Made by a program: the position numbers and the translations under genes. Positions 1 to 9,190 of a stretch of DNA of 64,000 nt are shown here, in pieces (the first letter of the stretch is position 1; each line of letters opens with the position of its first letter). This DNA is from Bacteroidota bacterium (GTDB taxonomy: Bacteria > Bacteroidota > Bacteroidia > Bacteroidales > Lentimicrobiaceae), in the NCBI GenBank assembly GCA_009773515.1, contig WSXX01000002.1, forward strand, positions 124,001 to 188,000, read 5' to 3'. Below the pieces are notes generated by a model. The model had not been told where the DNA came from, made no database searches, and saw only the letters and a program-made list of their open reading frames with translations.

Positions 1-600
1 TTCATCGTCAACTGTTACGTTGACCTTACTGTCGTTGTAACTTATCAAACTGGTAAACAGACTTATCAGGTAAGAAAACGGCCCGCTCTTTCCTTCCTGT
101 TTCACTTTGTTGGTTCTTTTGGCAACCATCGCATCGAATCCCAGCCCGGCCATATTGATAAAATGCCGGTGTTTGGGCAATTCATTGTTCATATAATGCA
201 CTTTGCCAACATCCTGAACGCGGGTGTGCATTCTGGATATCAGATGAATAGCTTCCTTGTATCCGGAAGGAATATTGAAAGATCGCCCCCAATCGTTGCC
301 GGTTCCTACCGGAATCATGGCAAGTGTTATATCTTTTGTGGGATATTTATTCTGCGTAAAAACACCGTTTACGACTTCATTCAGGGTGCCATCGCCTCCA
401 ACAACAATAATTTTATGAAAACCTGCCTCTATATACTTACGGGCTAGTTTCACCGCATGATTCGGATGTTCGGTAAAAACATTGGTATAACGGATTCCTG
501 CAGCATCCAACAATGCTGCAATTTCCAGCCAGTCTTTTTCGCCTTTTCGTCTTCCGGCATTGGGATTAACAATTACAAACCAGTCTCCGTTTGCTTCCAT
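1..600 (-). CDS. Diacylglycerol/lipid kinase family protein, partial at left edge
   Basis: Reading the minus strand from the ATG at 600 gives about 200 residues that run off the window, so the C-terminal part is missing. The DAGK catalytic domain (YegS/DgkB type) is recognisable from GGDGTLNE at residues 68-75 and PVGTGND at 97-103, the nucleotide-binding and catalytic loops of soluble lipid kinases that phosphorylate diacylglycerol or related lipids with ATP. It lies two bases after the GT9 gene in the same direction, so it is probably the third gene of an envelope-lipid operon. The family is secure; the exact lipid substrate cannot be told from sequence. Confidence 0.85.
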   Translation of the reverse strand, partial: MEANGDWFVIVNPNAGRRKGEKDWLEIAALLDAAGIRYTNVFTEHPNHAVKLARKYIEAGFHKIIVVGGDGTLNEVVNGVFTQNKYPTKDITLAMIPVGTGNDWGRSFNIPSGYKEAIHLISRMHTRVQDVGKVHYMNNELPKHRHFINMAGLGFDAMVAKRTNKVKQEGKSGPFSYLISLFTSLISYNDSKVNVTVDDE

Positions 601-602
601 AT

Positions 603-1646
603 TCAAGGGTGTTGAAGATAAGGGTAAACCATGATTTCAAGTTTTTGTTTCACCTGTAAAGGTGTGATGTTGAGCATACACAGGCAGGGACCTGATTTGC
701 GGCAATCGCTGCAATCTTTGTCAGCTACCAGAAAATCTGCTTTTTTGCCAAGTGGAGCCCAGCGTCCCGGGTGCATGGGTTTGATGGGTGGATAGATTCC
801 CAGCGCGAATTTTCCCAAAGCAGCAGCCAGATGCAAAGGCCCGGTACTTGCAGCAACCATGCCGTCAGCAGACTGAATAAAGGAAATCATTTCGCCCAGA
901 CTCATGCTTCCGGTTAAGTCGTTAACTTCACCAGCCTGCTCAAAAAAACCTTCGCTACGCAATAATTCTCCTTCCGCTTTTGTGCCGGTGATAAATATTT
1001 TAAACTTGTCAACGGGTAGTATTTTCGACAGTGCGGCAAAATTTTTACTTCCCCATTCTCTGGCACTTCCCTTTGATTTGGGATGTAAAATCAGGTTAAA
1101 GCGACTCCTCTCAATTACATCATTCAAATGTGCAGGCAATGGATCATGCTTATCGAGGCCATAATATAATGGTATTTCGTCCAATGACAGATTGGCTTTA
1201 CTAAGAATATCTGCAGACAGCATCAGGTTCAGCTGTGCTTCGTGAAGCGATGAATTTCGGCGCGAAAGTCTTACCAGATGATTACAGGAAAGCCAGTGGT
1301 ATAATCTTCCGGTTGAACCCATTCGTTCAGGAATACCAGCTTGTTTGGCCAATCGGGCAATCTCCTTCCGGGGAAAAACGTGAATAATCAAATCTGCTTT
1401 TAATTCCCTGAATCGTTGCAACTGTTCCACAACCGGAAGTGTAGAAATCTCCTGCCAATCGATAAACTCATCGATAAACGAACAGGCCCCAATCACTGAC
1501 CGGGTATAAGACTGCCCAAGAAATGCGATTCGTGCATCGGGATAATGCAATCTGAGCAATCCTGCCAAAGGAAGCGTAAGAACAACATCTCCGATACTGT
1601 CGGTGCGGCTGATCAGAATCTTTTTATACTGAGTGTCTTTCTTCAC
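603..1646 (-). CDS. Glycosyltransferase family 9 (heptosyltransferase-like)
   Basis: The 347-residue product has the GT9 pattern: an N-terminal Rossmann half starting ILISRTDSIGDVVLTLP and a C-terminal half with the HPKSKGSAREWG and ASTGPLHLAAALG segments seen in ADP-heptose:LPS heptosyltransferases. Such enzymes add sugars to the lipopolysaccharide inner core at the cytoplasmic face. The C-terminus holds a Cys cluster (DCSDCRKSGPCLC), common in Bacteroidota relatives. The start is a GTG overlapping the TGA of the upstream GT2 gene as GTGA, which indicates translational coupling. Donor and acceptor are inferred only at family level. Confidence 0.85.
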   Translation of the reverse strand: MKKDTQYKKILISRTDSIGDVVLTLPLAGLLRLHYPDARIAFLGQSYTRSVIGACSFIDEFIDWQEISTLPVVEQLQRFRELKADLIIHVFPRKEIARLAKQAGIPERMGSTGRLYHWLSCNHLVRLSRRNSSLHEAQLNLMLSADILSKANLSLDEIPLYYGLDKHDPLPAHLNDVIERSRFNLILHPKSKGSAREWGSKNFAALSKILPVDKFKIFITGTKAEGELLRSEGFFEQAGEVNDLTGSMSLGEMISFIQSADGMVAASTGPLHLAAALGKFALGIYPPIKPMHPGRWAPLGKKADFLVADKDCSDCRKSGPCLCMLNITPLQVKQKLEIMVYPYLQHP

Positions 1647-2413
1647 TTTTTGCTGTTATTGGCTTTTTGTAATTGCCTGATTTTTCTGTATTTGAGGAAA
1701 GTAGCATAGGCCGAAATCCGTGAGATGGTAAAACCTGCTTTACCATCGAGTATGCCAAGCTTGATGATGTAGTCGCGAACGAATTTAACAACCGGACTCA
1801 GATACAATACAATCAGGTTGGTGCGTTTACCACTTTCGAATTGCGATTTTGCAAGAATACCGGTAAAATAATGGACCTGTTTGTAATGATCCTCAAGGGT
1901 GTAATAACTGTAATGCAGGATGTTACCTTTCAAATGACCGGTATTATTATCGCCCTGATAAAGTTCAAATTTATCATGAGGATTTACACCTCCCCACTTA
2001 CCTTCCCGGGAATCCCACAGGCGGAGTTTCCTGTCGGGATACCAACCACAATGATAAATCCATTTGCCGCAATAATTGGTAAGCCGGTTCATATAATAAC
2101 CGGATTTTGTCCAGTTGCTTTTGACCGATGCAATTGATTGTTTCAGGGTATCATCCAGAGCTTCATCGGCGTCAAGCGAAAGCACATGGGGAAATAATGC
2201 GTGAGTAATTGCCAGGTTCTTCTGCTCAATATGGCCTTCGAAACGGTGCTGAAAAAAACGAACTCCGAATGATCTGCAAATTGTTTCTGTCTGATCAGTT
2301 GAAAACGAATCGAGTACAACAATATCATCGGCAATGCCCTTTACCGATTCAAGGCAGCGGGCAATGTTTCGTTCTTCATTAAAAGTGATTATAACAACCG
2401 AAAGTGAGACCAT
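1643..2413 (-). CDS. Glycosyltransferase family 2, LPS core (WaaE/KdtX-like)
   Basis: GT-A fold enzyme of about 256 residues. It opens with SLSVVIITFNEERNIARCL, and DSFSTDQT and SLDADEAL supply the nucleotide-sugar and metal-binding acidic residues. The pattern matches the WaaE/KdtX group that adds glucose to the LPS inner core. I place the start at the ATG at 2413 rather than the GTG 45 nt upstream, because a -7 box (2432-2439) lies between the two and the longer form would begin upstream of transcription. It heads an operon with the GT9 gene (4-nt overlap) and the lipid kinase. Confidence 0.82.
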   Translation of the reverse strand: MVSLSVVIITFNEERNIARCLESVKGIADDIVVLDSFSTDQTETICRSFGVRFFQHRFEGHIEQKNLAITHALFPHVLSLDADEALDDTLKQSIASVKSNWTKSGYYMNRLTNYCGKWIYHCGWYPDRKLRLWDSREGKWGGVNPHDKFELYQGDNNTGHLKGNILHYSYYTLEDHYKQVHYFTGILAKSQFESGKRTNLIVLYLSPVVKFVRDYIIKLGILDGKAGFTISRISAYATFLKYRKIRQLQKANNSKK

Positions 2414-2431
2414 TTGTGGAGTAGTAATCTG

Positions 2432-2439
2432 CAAATATA
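2432..2439 (-). promoter_or_regulatory. Putative -7 box of the LPS glycosyltransferase operon
   Basis: Reads TATATTTG on the minus strand, matching the Bacteroidota consensus TAnnTTTG, 18 nt before the chosen ATG. No TTG is seen at the expected -33 position. It decides the start of the GT2 gene. Confidence 0.5.
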
Positions 2440-2524
2440 AACAGAGATGGATTAACACGCATTAAAAAGGAGAAAGTAACCAAGGGATGGGGTTTCCTTT
2501 TCCGAAAAAAATCACACAATTACC

Positions 2525-3865
2525 CTAAACAATCTTTTTCCGCCATCTTCCCGATTTCAGATAAAGATAGGAAAGTATTGACATTACCAAAAAGTAGATG
2601 TATTCGCTGGTCCAGACCCATTCAACGCTGAGTTTGAGATAAACTGCCAGGAACCAGGCAACAATCAGATATACCAGAATAGTAACCAGTTCAATCCAAA
2701 GTGCGGTTGCCGTGTTTGCTGTGCCGCTTACACCATTAAAAAGTATGCTTGCAAAAGAGAACAATACAAGGGCAGACAATACCACATAAAAAGTTGGAAT
2801 GGTCTGGTTGATAAGTTCCGGATCAGTGGTATAAATTGAAATAATAAATCGGGGAATAAAGGCTGAGATCAGCGCAATACCACCGATAAGTACAAAATTC
2901 ATCAGCACTACTTTTTTAATCACCGGAATTACAAAATTCACTTTCCCTTCACCTATCAGATTGCTTACCAGCGAATTGGTTATTGAACCAAAAGCAAAAA
3001 CAGGAATCATAAAAACAATATATGCACTTCGAACAATATTGGAAATAGCCAGCGGGCGCTCGCCCAATTTTTCGATGATCATAAAAAATGCAAACCATCC
3101 GGCCAGCGACAGGAAATATTGCAACATGACAAAGAAAGAGATATCCAGGGTGGTTTTTACCACCTTCCAATCGAGTCTGCCAAAACGAAAGAGGTTATAT
3201 TTCTGAAGGTTGACCATTTTGAAAGTATATCCGAAAATAAAAATGGAAGACAAAGCTTCGCTAATAGCAGAAGCGATGGCAGCTCCTTTTATCCCCATTT
3301 CCGGAAAACCGAAATTGCCAAAAATAAGCGCATAGTCAAGAAAAACATTTGCCCCCGCCATTATCAGGGCATTGTAGGTAAGCACACGTGTACTGGTGGT
3401 GCCGATGTAAAATGCCCTCAGCAGCACATTGCCAAAAGCGAAGAAAATGCCGTAAATTCTGTATTGCAAAAAATCTAAGCTTGCCAGGTATATTTCAGTT
3501 GATGAAATCATCGGGCGAAGCATAGCCGGCGAAAAAAACCTGATGAGTAAAAAAAGTATCAGGCTCAGCCCGAATAAAAAATAAAGACTGTTATCGGTAA
3601 TCCTTCCTATTTCACCGTAATTTTTTTCACCGTTCCGGCGTGCAATCAAAATCTGACCTCCAATGCCAAATCCAAAGCCCAGCATAAAAAGTGAGATATA
3701 GAATAATCCACCGATGGCAGCTGCTCCCAGTTCAACTTCTCCTACCCTGCCAAGAAAAGCGGTATCGGTAACATTCACAACATTCTGAGCTATAAGACTC
3801 AGAATGAGCGGCAGTGAAATATTCCAGATCCGGCGATAAGATGGTAAATTGTCCAATTGGGTCAT
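2525..3865 (-). CDS. MATE family efflux transporter
   Basis: Inner-membrane protein of 446 residues with about twelve hydrophobic helices and the MATE pattern: N-terminal IWNISLPLILSLIAQNVVN, then TAFLGRVGEVELGAAAIGG, and a second half starting VLMNFVLIGGIALISAF. MATE proteins export drugs or cationic metabolites by Na+ or H+ antiport. I chose the ATG at 3865 over the upstream TTG at 3874, which falls inside a -7 box. Substrate is unknown. The gene is probably transcribed alone, 54 nt downstream of trkH. Confidence 0.9.
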   Translation of the reverse strand: MTQLDNLPSYRRIWNISLPLILSLIAQNVVNVTDTAFLGRVGEVELGAAAIGGLFYISLFMLGFGFGIGGQILIARRNGEKNYGEIGRITDNSLYFLFGLSLILFLLIRFFSPAMLRPMISSTEIYLASLDFLQYRIYGIFFAFGNVLLRAFYIGTTSTRVLTYNALIMAGANVFLDYALIFGNFGFPEMGIKGAAIASAISEALSSIFIFGYTFKMVNLQKYNLFRFGRLDWKVVKTTLDISFFVMLQYFLSLAGWFAFFMIIEKLGERPLAISNIVRSAYIVFMIPVFAFGSITNSLVSNLIGEGKVNFVIPVIKKVVLMNFVLIGGIALISAFIPRFIISIYTTDPELINQTIPTFYVVLSALVLFSFASILFNGVSGTANTATALWIELVTILVYLIVAWFLAVYLKLSVEWVWTSEYIYFLVMSILSYLYLKSGRWRKKIV

Positions 3866-3871
3866 CGCCTG

Positions 3872-3879
3872 CAAAGGTA
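3872..3879 (-). promoter_or_regulatory. -7 box directly abutting the MATE start codon
   Basis: TACCTTTG on the minus strand, followed by six bases and then the ATG at 3865. With the usual 4-7 nt from this box to the transcription start, the mRNA would have almost no leader. The same TACCTTTGCAG string sits before the glycyl-tRNA synthetase start. Confidence 0.5.
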
Positions 3880-3919
3880 TGACTTTTCAAATCTGCAGAG
3901 GAGAGTTATGCCAACTCAA

Positions 3920-5419
3920 TTATCTCTTCCAGAATGACGGGGAAAATAAAATCAAAACAGTAAATAACTCAAGCCTGCCCAAAAGCATAAAAAAGGCGAG
4001 AATCCATTTCCCGGCAACAGGAAGAGAACCATAGTTTTCAACAGGACCAACCATGCCAAGCCCAGGACCGATATTACCAAGGCTAGAAGCTACCGAGCCA
4101 ACAGCAGATTCAAATTCAAGTCCCAGCATTGACATTATCAATGAGCCAAATGCAAAAATGGTGATGTATATCAGAAAGAATGCCAGCACATTAAAAATTA
4201 TACCCTGCGAGATAGACTTCCCGTTTAGTCTGACCGGGAGTATAGCCTGCGGATGGACAATCCGTTTCAGTTCCATTGAACTGTTTTTAAAGAGTAATAA
4301 TATCCTGACAATCTTAATACCTCCACCCGTTGAGCCTGCGCATCCCCCGGTAAACATCAGCAGAAAAAGAAGCATCCAGGTAAAATAAGGCCAAAGTAAA
4401 TAATCGCTTGTAATAAAACCGGTAGTAGTTATAATTGAAACTACTTGAAACAGGGAGTTGCGAAAGGCAGATTCCACTCCCTGATTCTGCACGAAATACA
4501 GGGCAACACCAATCAAAACTGTGGAAATGAGGATAATATAAAGATAATGTCTTAGCTCTTCATTGCTGATTACTTTTTTAAACTGCTTTTTCAACAAAAA
4601 GTAATGAAGCGTAAAACTCATTCCGGCCATTATCATGAAAAGTGTGATAACATATTGTATGTAAGGCGAAAACCCGGCAATGGAATCATTTTTTGTAGAA
4701 AATCCACCCGTAGCCATGGTGCCAAATGCATGACAAAGTGAATCGAAAAGACTCATTCCTCCCAAAGCCAGCAATCCGGTTTGCGCCAGGGTGAGAATCA
4801 CATAAATTATCCATAAGCGTTTGGCGGTCTGGGTAATGCGTGGATGCAGTTTATCGGGGGTAACACCCGGCACTTCAGCCACAAACAACTGCATACCACC
4901 AATTCCCAGAATGGGGAGAATGGCAAGAGAAAGTACAATAATCCCCATTCCTCCAATCCAGTGTGTCATACTCCTCCAAAAGAGAATTCCTTTTGGAATT
5001 GACTCAATATCAGTAAAAATGGAAGATCCGGTGGTGGTAAAACCCGATATGGTTTCGAAAAATGCATCGGTATAATTGCCGGTAACACCACTGAGCATAA
5101 ATGGAATGGCTCCGAATAATGAAATAATAACCCATGCCATCGAAACAATAACATAACCTTCTCTTTTCCCGATCGAATTCTGGTCCAGTTTTTTATTCGA
5201 AAACCAAAGAACAATACCAATGAGCGAAATTGCACTTCCTGATACCAGCAAGGGCAGAAAATCATGTAATGGATCAAAAAAACGCAGATGACTCAGACAA
5301 TCAGGATCATACCATGCCGAAAACCCCAACGATGAAAGCATGAAAACACCCTCTATGATAAGGAGTATTCCCATAATCTTCAAAATCGCACTCAGATTAA
5401 TTCTGGATGAACCGGCCAT
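3920..5419 (-). CDS. trkH: Trk/Ktr-type potassium uptake channel subunit
   Basis: The 499-residue integral membrane protein shows the four pore-loop repeats of TrkH/KtrB. Selectivity-filter regions are readable as SGFTTTGSSI, MATGGFST, TTTGFIT and SSLGNIGPG, separated by paired helices. GCAGSTGGGIKIVRI precedes the last repeat. It forms the K+-conducting dimer gated by the cytoplasmic TrkA ring. Length matches the family (about 480-500). It lies 38 nt downstream of trkA on the same strand, so the two subunits are co-transcribed. Confidence 0.93.
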   Translation of the reverse strand: MAGSSRINLSAILKIMGILLIIEGVFMLSSLGFSAWYDPDCLSHLRFFDPLHDFLPLLVSGSAISLIGIVLWFSNKKLDQNSIGKREGYVIVSMAWVIISLFGAIPFMLSGVTGNYTDAFFETISGFTTTGSSIFTDIESIPKGILFWRSMTHWIGGMGIIVLSLAILPILGIGGMQLFVAEVPGVTPDKLHPRITQTAKRLWIIYVILTLAQTGLLALGGMSLFDSLCHAFGTMATGGFSTKNDSIAGFSPYIQYVITLFMIMAGMSFTLHYFLLKKQFKKVISNEELRHYLYIILISTVLIGVALYFVQNQGVESAFRNSLFQVVSIITTTGFITSDYLLWPYFTWMLLFLLMFTGGCAGSTGGGIKIVRILLLFKNSSMELKRIVHPQAILPVRLNGKSISQGIIFNVLAFFLIYITIFAFGSLIMSMLGLEFESAVGSVASSLGNIGPGLGMVGPVENYGSLPVAGKWILAFFMLLGRLELFTVLILFSPSFWKR

Positions 5420-5457
5420 AAATGGAAAAATAGAACAAATTTCAAATCCTGAAACAC

Positions 5458-6798
5458 CTAATTAAACAACTCCTGAACCTTACTTATGGCTTCAGGAAGC
5501 ACAAAAATAACCACTTTATCTCCTTCCTGAATCTGAAAGTCACCAATGGCAATATAGCTGTTCATTCCGCGAACTATACCTCCGATAATGCTCCCTTTGG
5601 GGATGTCAATTTTACTAATGGGCCTTTTGGTAACATAAGCACCTGGTTTTACAACAAATTCAAGCACTTCTGCATCAATACCGCTGAGGCATTTGATTGA
5701 GGTTACTTCAGCATCCATGGTAAACCTGACAATGTATGATGCGGTGATCAGCTTTTTATTGATGATTGTTTCTATTCCAATACTTTGAGAAATGTCAATA
5801 TAGTCAATATTCTCAATAAGCGGTATGGCCCTTTTTACTCCAAAACGCTGCGCCAGAAGACAGGTAAGAATATTGGTTTCAGAATCGTTGGTAACTGCAA
5901 TAAATGCATCCATATTGCGGATACCTTCATCTTCGAGAAGTTCTATATCGCGCGCGTCAGCGTTAATGATTAGTGTATGCTCCAGCTGATCAATCAGACT
6001 GAGGCAACGCTCTTTGTCCATTTCAATCAGCTTCACATTCATATCGCGTTCTATCTGGCGGGCAGTTTTACGACCTATTCGCCCGCCTCCAACAATCATC
6101 ACATTTCTGATCTCTTGCTTTTGCTTACCTCCAAGTTTGAGCAATGCCTCAATGCCATCGGGCCGCGTAATAACATATGCCAGATCGTTGACTTTAAACT
6201 CGTCACTTCCTTTGGGAATAATGGTTTTATTATTCCGGTGTATGGCTACTGCCCTGAAATTAAGTTTGGGATACTCGTGAGCTATCTGATTCAGTGTTTT
6301 ATTTAATACCAGGGCTTTTTCGTCGAGTTTGATAAGGAACAATGAGAGACGCCCTTCCGAGAAATCGAAAATTTCAGTTGCGGCAGTCTGACCAAGCAAA
6401 CGAACAATTTCTTTGGCAGCAATACGCTCAGGACAAACCATTGCGTCTATGCCGAGAGATCTCATTATCTCACGATTTTCTGCAGTAAGGTATTCCGTGT
6501 TGGTTATTCTGGCAATGGTGCGTTTTGCGCCGAGTTTTTTACCTAGAACACAGGTTGTGATGTTGATTTTTTCATCATGAACCACCGAAATCAACAGGTC
6601 GGCACGGCGCACATTGGCCTGCTCAAGCACACTGATAGAGGTAGAATCACCCGTAATGGTCATCAGATCGGTGTGGGTTTCTATCATCTTCAGCAGCTCC
6701 TGGTGCGGATCTACAATGGTGATGTTATGGTTTTCACCGGAAAGCATTTTGGCAAGGTGAAATCCCACTTCCCCATCACCGGCTATGATAATGTTCAT
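5458..6798 (-). CDS. trkA: Trk system potassium uptake regulatory subunit TrkA
   Basis: The 446-residue cytoplasmic protein is a tandem duplication of RCK modules. The first Rossmann fold begins MNIIIAGDGEVGFHLAKML and the second begins NVMIVGGGRIGRKTARQIE near residue 230; each is followed by a TrkA_C domain. These glycine motifs bind NAD(H) or ATP and gate the TrkH channel. The ATG at 6798 follows a promoter-like box at 6825-6832 and the gene heads the trkA-trkH operon. Length and architecture are those of full-length TrkA. Confidence 0.94.
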   Translation of the reverse strand: MNIIIAGDGEVGFHLAKMLSGENHNITIVDPHQELLKMIETHTDLMTITGDSTSISVLEQANVRRADLLISVVHDEKINITTCVLGKKLGAKRTIARITNTEYLTAENREIMRSLGIDAMVCPERIAAKEIVRLLGQTAATEIFDFSEGRLSLFLIKLDEKALVLNKTLNQIAHEYPKLNFRAVAIHRNNKTIIPKGSDEFKVNDLAYVITRPDGIEALLKLGGKQKQEIRNVMIVGGGRIGRKTARQIERDMNVKLIEMDKERCLSLIDQLEHTLIINADARDIELLEDEGIRNMDAFIAVTNDSETNILTCLLAQRFGVKRAIPLIENIDYIDISQSIGIETIINKKLITASYIVRFTMDAEVTSIKCLSGIDAEVLEFVVKPGAYVTKRPISKIDIPKGSIIGGIVRGMNSYIAIGDFQIQEGDKVVIFVLPEAISKVQELFN

Positions 6799-6824
6799 TT
6801 CAGTTCGTATTGAAATTCAACCCG

Positions 6825-6857
6825 CAAATGTACTATATTTCAATAGCGTTAAGCAAA
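6825..6857 (-). promoter_or_regulatory. Putative promoter of trkA-trkH
   Basis: On the minus strand TACATTTG (6832-6825) is preceded by TTTG at 6857-6854, with a 21-nt spacer. Both elements match the Bacteroidota -33/-7 promoter. The predicted leader is about 20 nt. Confidence 0.55.
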
Positions 6858-7054
6858 AAATATTAAGCAAGGCATAATAAATGATACTGGTTAAGTTAAG
6901 GATTCAAAAAACCTGACATGCGAATCTGATTTCGTTGAATTCAGAAATCAGAATGTCTTTAGCTTCGTAAGGTAAATTGCGTAATTTTCAGTTTGTGTTT
7001 ATTGATTGTCATCTTCATCATATGATTTGTTATCTTCGGCATGATGAATATTTG

Positions 7055-7062
7055 TAATTTTG
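7055..7062 (+). promoter_or_regulatory. Candidate -7 box of dxs
   Basis: TAATTTTG with a TTG 25 nt upstream (7027-7029), a somewhat long spacer. If used, transcription starts near 7069, which rules out the in-frame ATG at 7041 and favours the ATG at 7155. Confidence 0.35.
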
Positions 7063-7154
7063 TCCATCACAATAAATCCGGCCTGCGGCTGTTTTTTATT
7101 GGCAAATTCCCGCAATCATGGATTTGCAGAAATGCAATGCTTCAGATACGATTT

Positions 7155-9053
7155 ATGTCACCAAAACAAGGCAAGCTTCTTCAAACCATCAACTCCCCTG
7201 CCGACCTCCGCAAACTAAGCGAAGGCGAACTTCCCTTGCTTTGCAACGAAATCAGGCAGTTTATCATTGAGGTTATTTCATCGAATCCCGGCCATCTGGG
7301 TGCCAGCCTTGGCGCTGTTGAACTGGCGGTGGCCATTCATTATGCTTATAATACACCCGTTGATAAACTCATTTGGGATGTCGGGCATCAGGCATATGCC
7401 CACAAAATTATCACCGGCCGCCGCGATAGTTTTCATACCAACCGTATTTCCGGTGGAATCAGCGGATTTCCTAAAATCAGCGAAAGCGAATACGATGCAT
7501 TCGGGGTAGGCCATTCGTCTACTTCAATTTCTGCAGCTCTGGGTATGGCCGTTGCCGCAAAAATGCTGAACGGCAAGAATGAACAACACATCGCAGTAAT
7601 TGGTGATGGCGCAATGACCGGTGGAATGGCAATGGAAGCACTCAATAATGCCGGCGTCTCAAATGCAAACCTTTTGGTTATCCTTAATGACAATGGCATA
7701 GCAATCGATAAGAATGTTGGAGCGCTGCGCGAATACCTGCTCGATATTGTAACTTCAAGGGCATACAATAAGCTCAAGGACAAGGTGTGGAAGCTGATGG
7801 GAGGCAATTCCCGTTACGGAAAAAATTCCAGAGCTGTGGTTAAGCAGATCGGCAATGCAGTTAAATCTACCATCCTGAAGAAGAGCAACCTGTTTGAAGC
7901 CTTTAATTTCAGGTATTTTGGCCCGGTTGATGGACATGATGTTGTAAGGCTTAGCAAACTGATGCAGGATATAAGAAATATTCCCGGTCCTAAATTGCTG
8001 CATGTTATCACCGTTAAAGGCAAAGGTTTTGAAAAAGCCGAACAGGATCAGATCTTATACCACTCCCCGGGAATGTTTGATAAAACCACCGGCGAAATCA
8101 TTGAAAAACCCTGCAAAAGTCTTCCTCCTAAATATCAGCATGTTTTTGGAAAAACCATTATAGAACTGGCCGAGAAAAACCCGAAGATTGTTGGTGTCAC
8201 ACCAGCCATGCCTTCAGGCTGTTCGTTAAATATGATGATGAGCGTAATGCCCGACCGCGCTTTTGATGTGGGTATCGCTGAGCAACATGCAGTTACTTTC
8301 TCGGCCGGAATGGCAGCCCGCGGATTGATTCCATTTTGCAACATCTACTCCTCGTTTATGCAGCGGGCTTACGATCAGGTAATACATGATGTAGCACTTC
8401 AGGGGCTAAACGTCGTATTCTGCCTCGATCGCGGTGGTTTGGTCGGCGAAGATGGACCTACTCACCACGGCGCCTATGATCTGGCTTATTTCAGGGCTAT
8501 TCCGGGACTTACCATTTCAGCACCCATGAACGAAGTGGAACTGCGAAATCTTATGTTTACTGCACAGCTCGATGGCAAAGGCCCCTTTGTAATCCGCTAT
8601 CCACGTGGCAGGGGAATTTCAACCGATTGGAAAAAGCCTTTCGATGAAATTACTGTCGGTACCGGACGAAAACTCCGCGATGGCGAAAATATAGCCATTC
8701 TCAGCCTTGGCCATGTAGGAAACTTTGCCGGTGAAGCCTGTGCTGAACTTGAAAATCAGGGTATCCGTGCAGCGCATTATGATATGCGGTTCCTGAAACC
8801 ACTCGACCAGAAATTGCTTCATGAGGTGTTTGGCAAATACACAAAGATTATTACAATCGAAGACGGAACCATAAACGGAGGATTCGGATCAGCAATTCTT
8901 GAATTTATGGCAGACAACGATTACCATGCAAAAGTTACCCGGCTTGGCATACCTGATCGCTATATTTCGCATGGAAAACCTGAGGAGCTTTTTGCTGAAT
9001 GTGGTTTTGATGTTGCTGGCATTGTAAAAGCCGCCAAAGCATTGTTGAAATGA
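7155..9053 (+). CDS. dxs: 1-deoxy-D-xylulose-5-phosphate synthase
   Basis: Catalyses thiamine-diphosphate-dependent condensation of pyruvate and glyceraldehyde 3-phosphate, the first step of the MEP isoprenoid pathway. Diagnostic segments are WDVGHQAYAHKIITGR, the TPP/Mg motif GDGAMTGGMAMEALNNAG, GIAEQHAVTFSAGMA, and DRGGLVGEDGPTHHGAYD in the transketolase pyrimidine domain, followed by a transketolase C domain. The ATG at 7155 gives 632 residues, the normal length; the longer frame from 7041 adds 38 unrelated residues. A second pathway gene, ispD, lies ten kilobases away. Confidence 0.95.
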   Translation: MSPKQGKLLQTINSPADLRKLSEGELPLLCNEIRQFIIEVISSNPGHLGASLGAVELAVAIHYAYNTPVDKLIWDVGHQAYAHKIITGRRDSFHTNRISGGISGFPKISESEYDAFGVGHSSTSISAALGMAVAAKMLNGKNEQHIAVIGDGAMTGGMAMEALNNAGVSNANLLVILNDNGIAIDKNVGALREYLLDIVTSRAYNKLKDKVWKLMGGNSRYGKNSRAVVKQIGNAVKSTILKKSNLFEAFNFRYFGPVDGHDVVRLSKLMQDIRNIPGPKLLHVITVKGKGFEKAEQDQILYHSPGMFDKTTGEIIEKPCKSLPPKYQHVFGKTIIELAEKNPKIVGVTPAMPSGCSLNMMMSVMPDRAFDVGIAEQHAVTFSAGMAARGLIPFCNIYSSFMQRAYDQVIHDVALQGLNVVFCLDRGGLVGEDGPTHHGAYDLAYFRAIPGLTISAPMNEVELRNLMFTAQLDGKGPFVIRYPRGRGISTDWKKPFDEITVGTGRKLRDGENIAILSLGHVGNFAGEACAELENQGIRAAHYDMRFLKPLDQKLLHEVFGKYTKIITIEDGTINGGFGSAILEFMADNDYHAKVTRLGIPDRYISHGKPEELFAECGFDVAGIVKAAKALLK

Positions 9054-9070
9054 GAAATCAGTGATTTCTC
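9052..9070 (+). terminator. Weak hairpin at the dxs stop
   Basis: GAGAAATC, loop AGT, GATTTCTC: a perfect 8-bp stem that includes the last bases of the dxs stop codon. There is no strong T tract, so termination is uncertain. Confidence 0.3.
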
Positions 9071-9190
9071 CTTGGTTTCATTTATTATTCTGCCCGGATA
9101 TTAAATGTCAATTCGCCCCATTGTTTCATTTCCGGCAATACAATGAACTTAAAATAACCCCGTTAGTTTATAAATTAACCAATTAAGAAA

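Larger units (their letters stand above)
6799..7154. other. Intergenic region between divergent trkA and dxs
   Basis: About 356 bases without a supported gene. It holds the trkA promoter and a candidate dxs -7 box. The reading frame upstream of the chosen dxs ATG is open from 7041 but does not resemble a Dxs N-terminus. I see no RNA gene or riboswitch-like fold. Confidence 0.4.

Noticed and set aside
3119-3478. 119-codon plus-strand open frame opposite the MATE gene
   Set aside because: Lies wholly antisense to a clear transporter gene and has no recognisable product.
7041-7154. Longer N-terminus of dxs from the ATG at 7041
   Set aside because: The extra residues match no Dxs homolog pattern, and a -7 box at 7055-7062 lies inside it.
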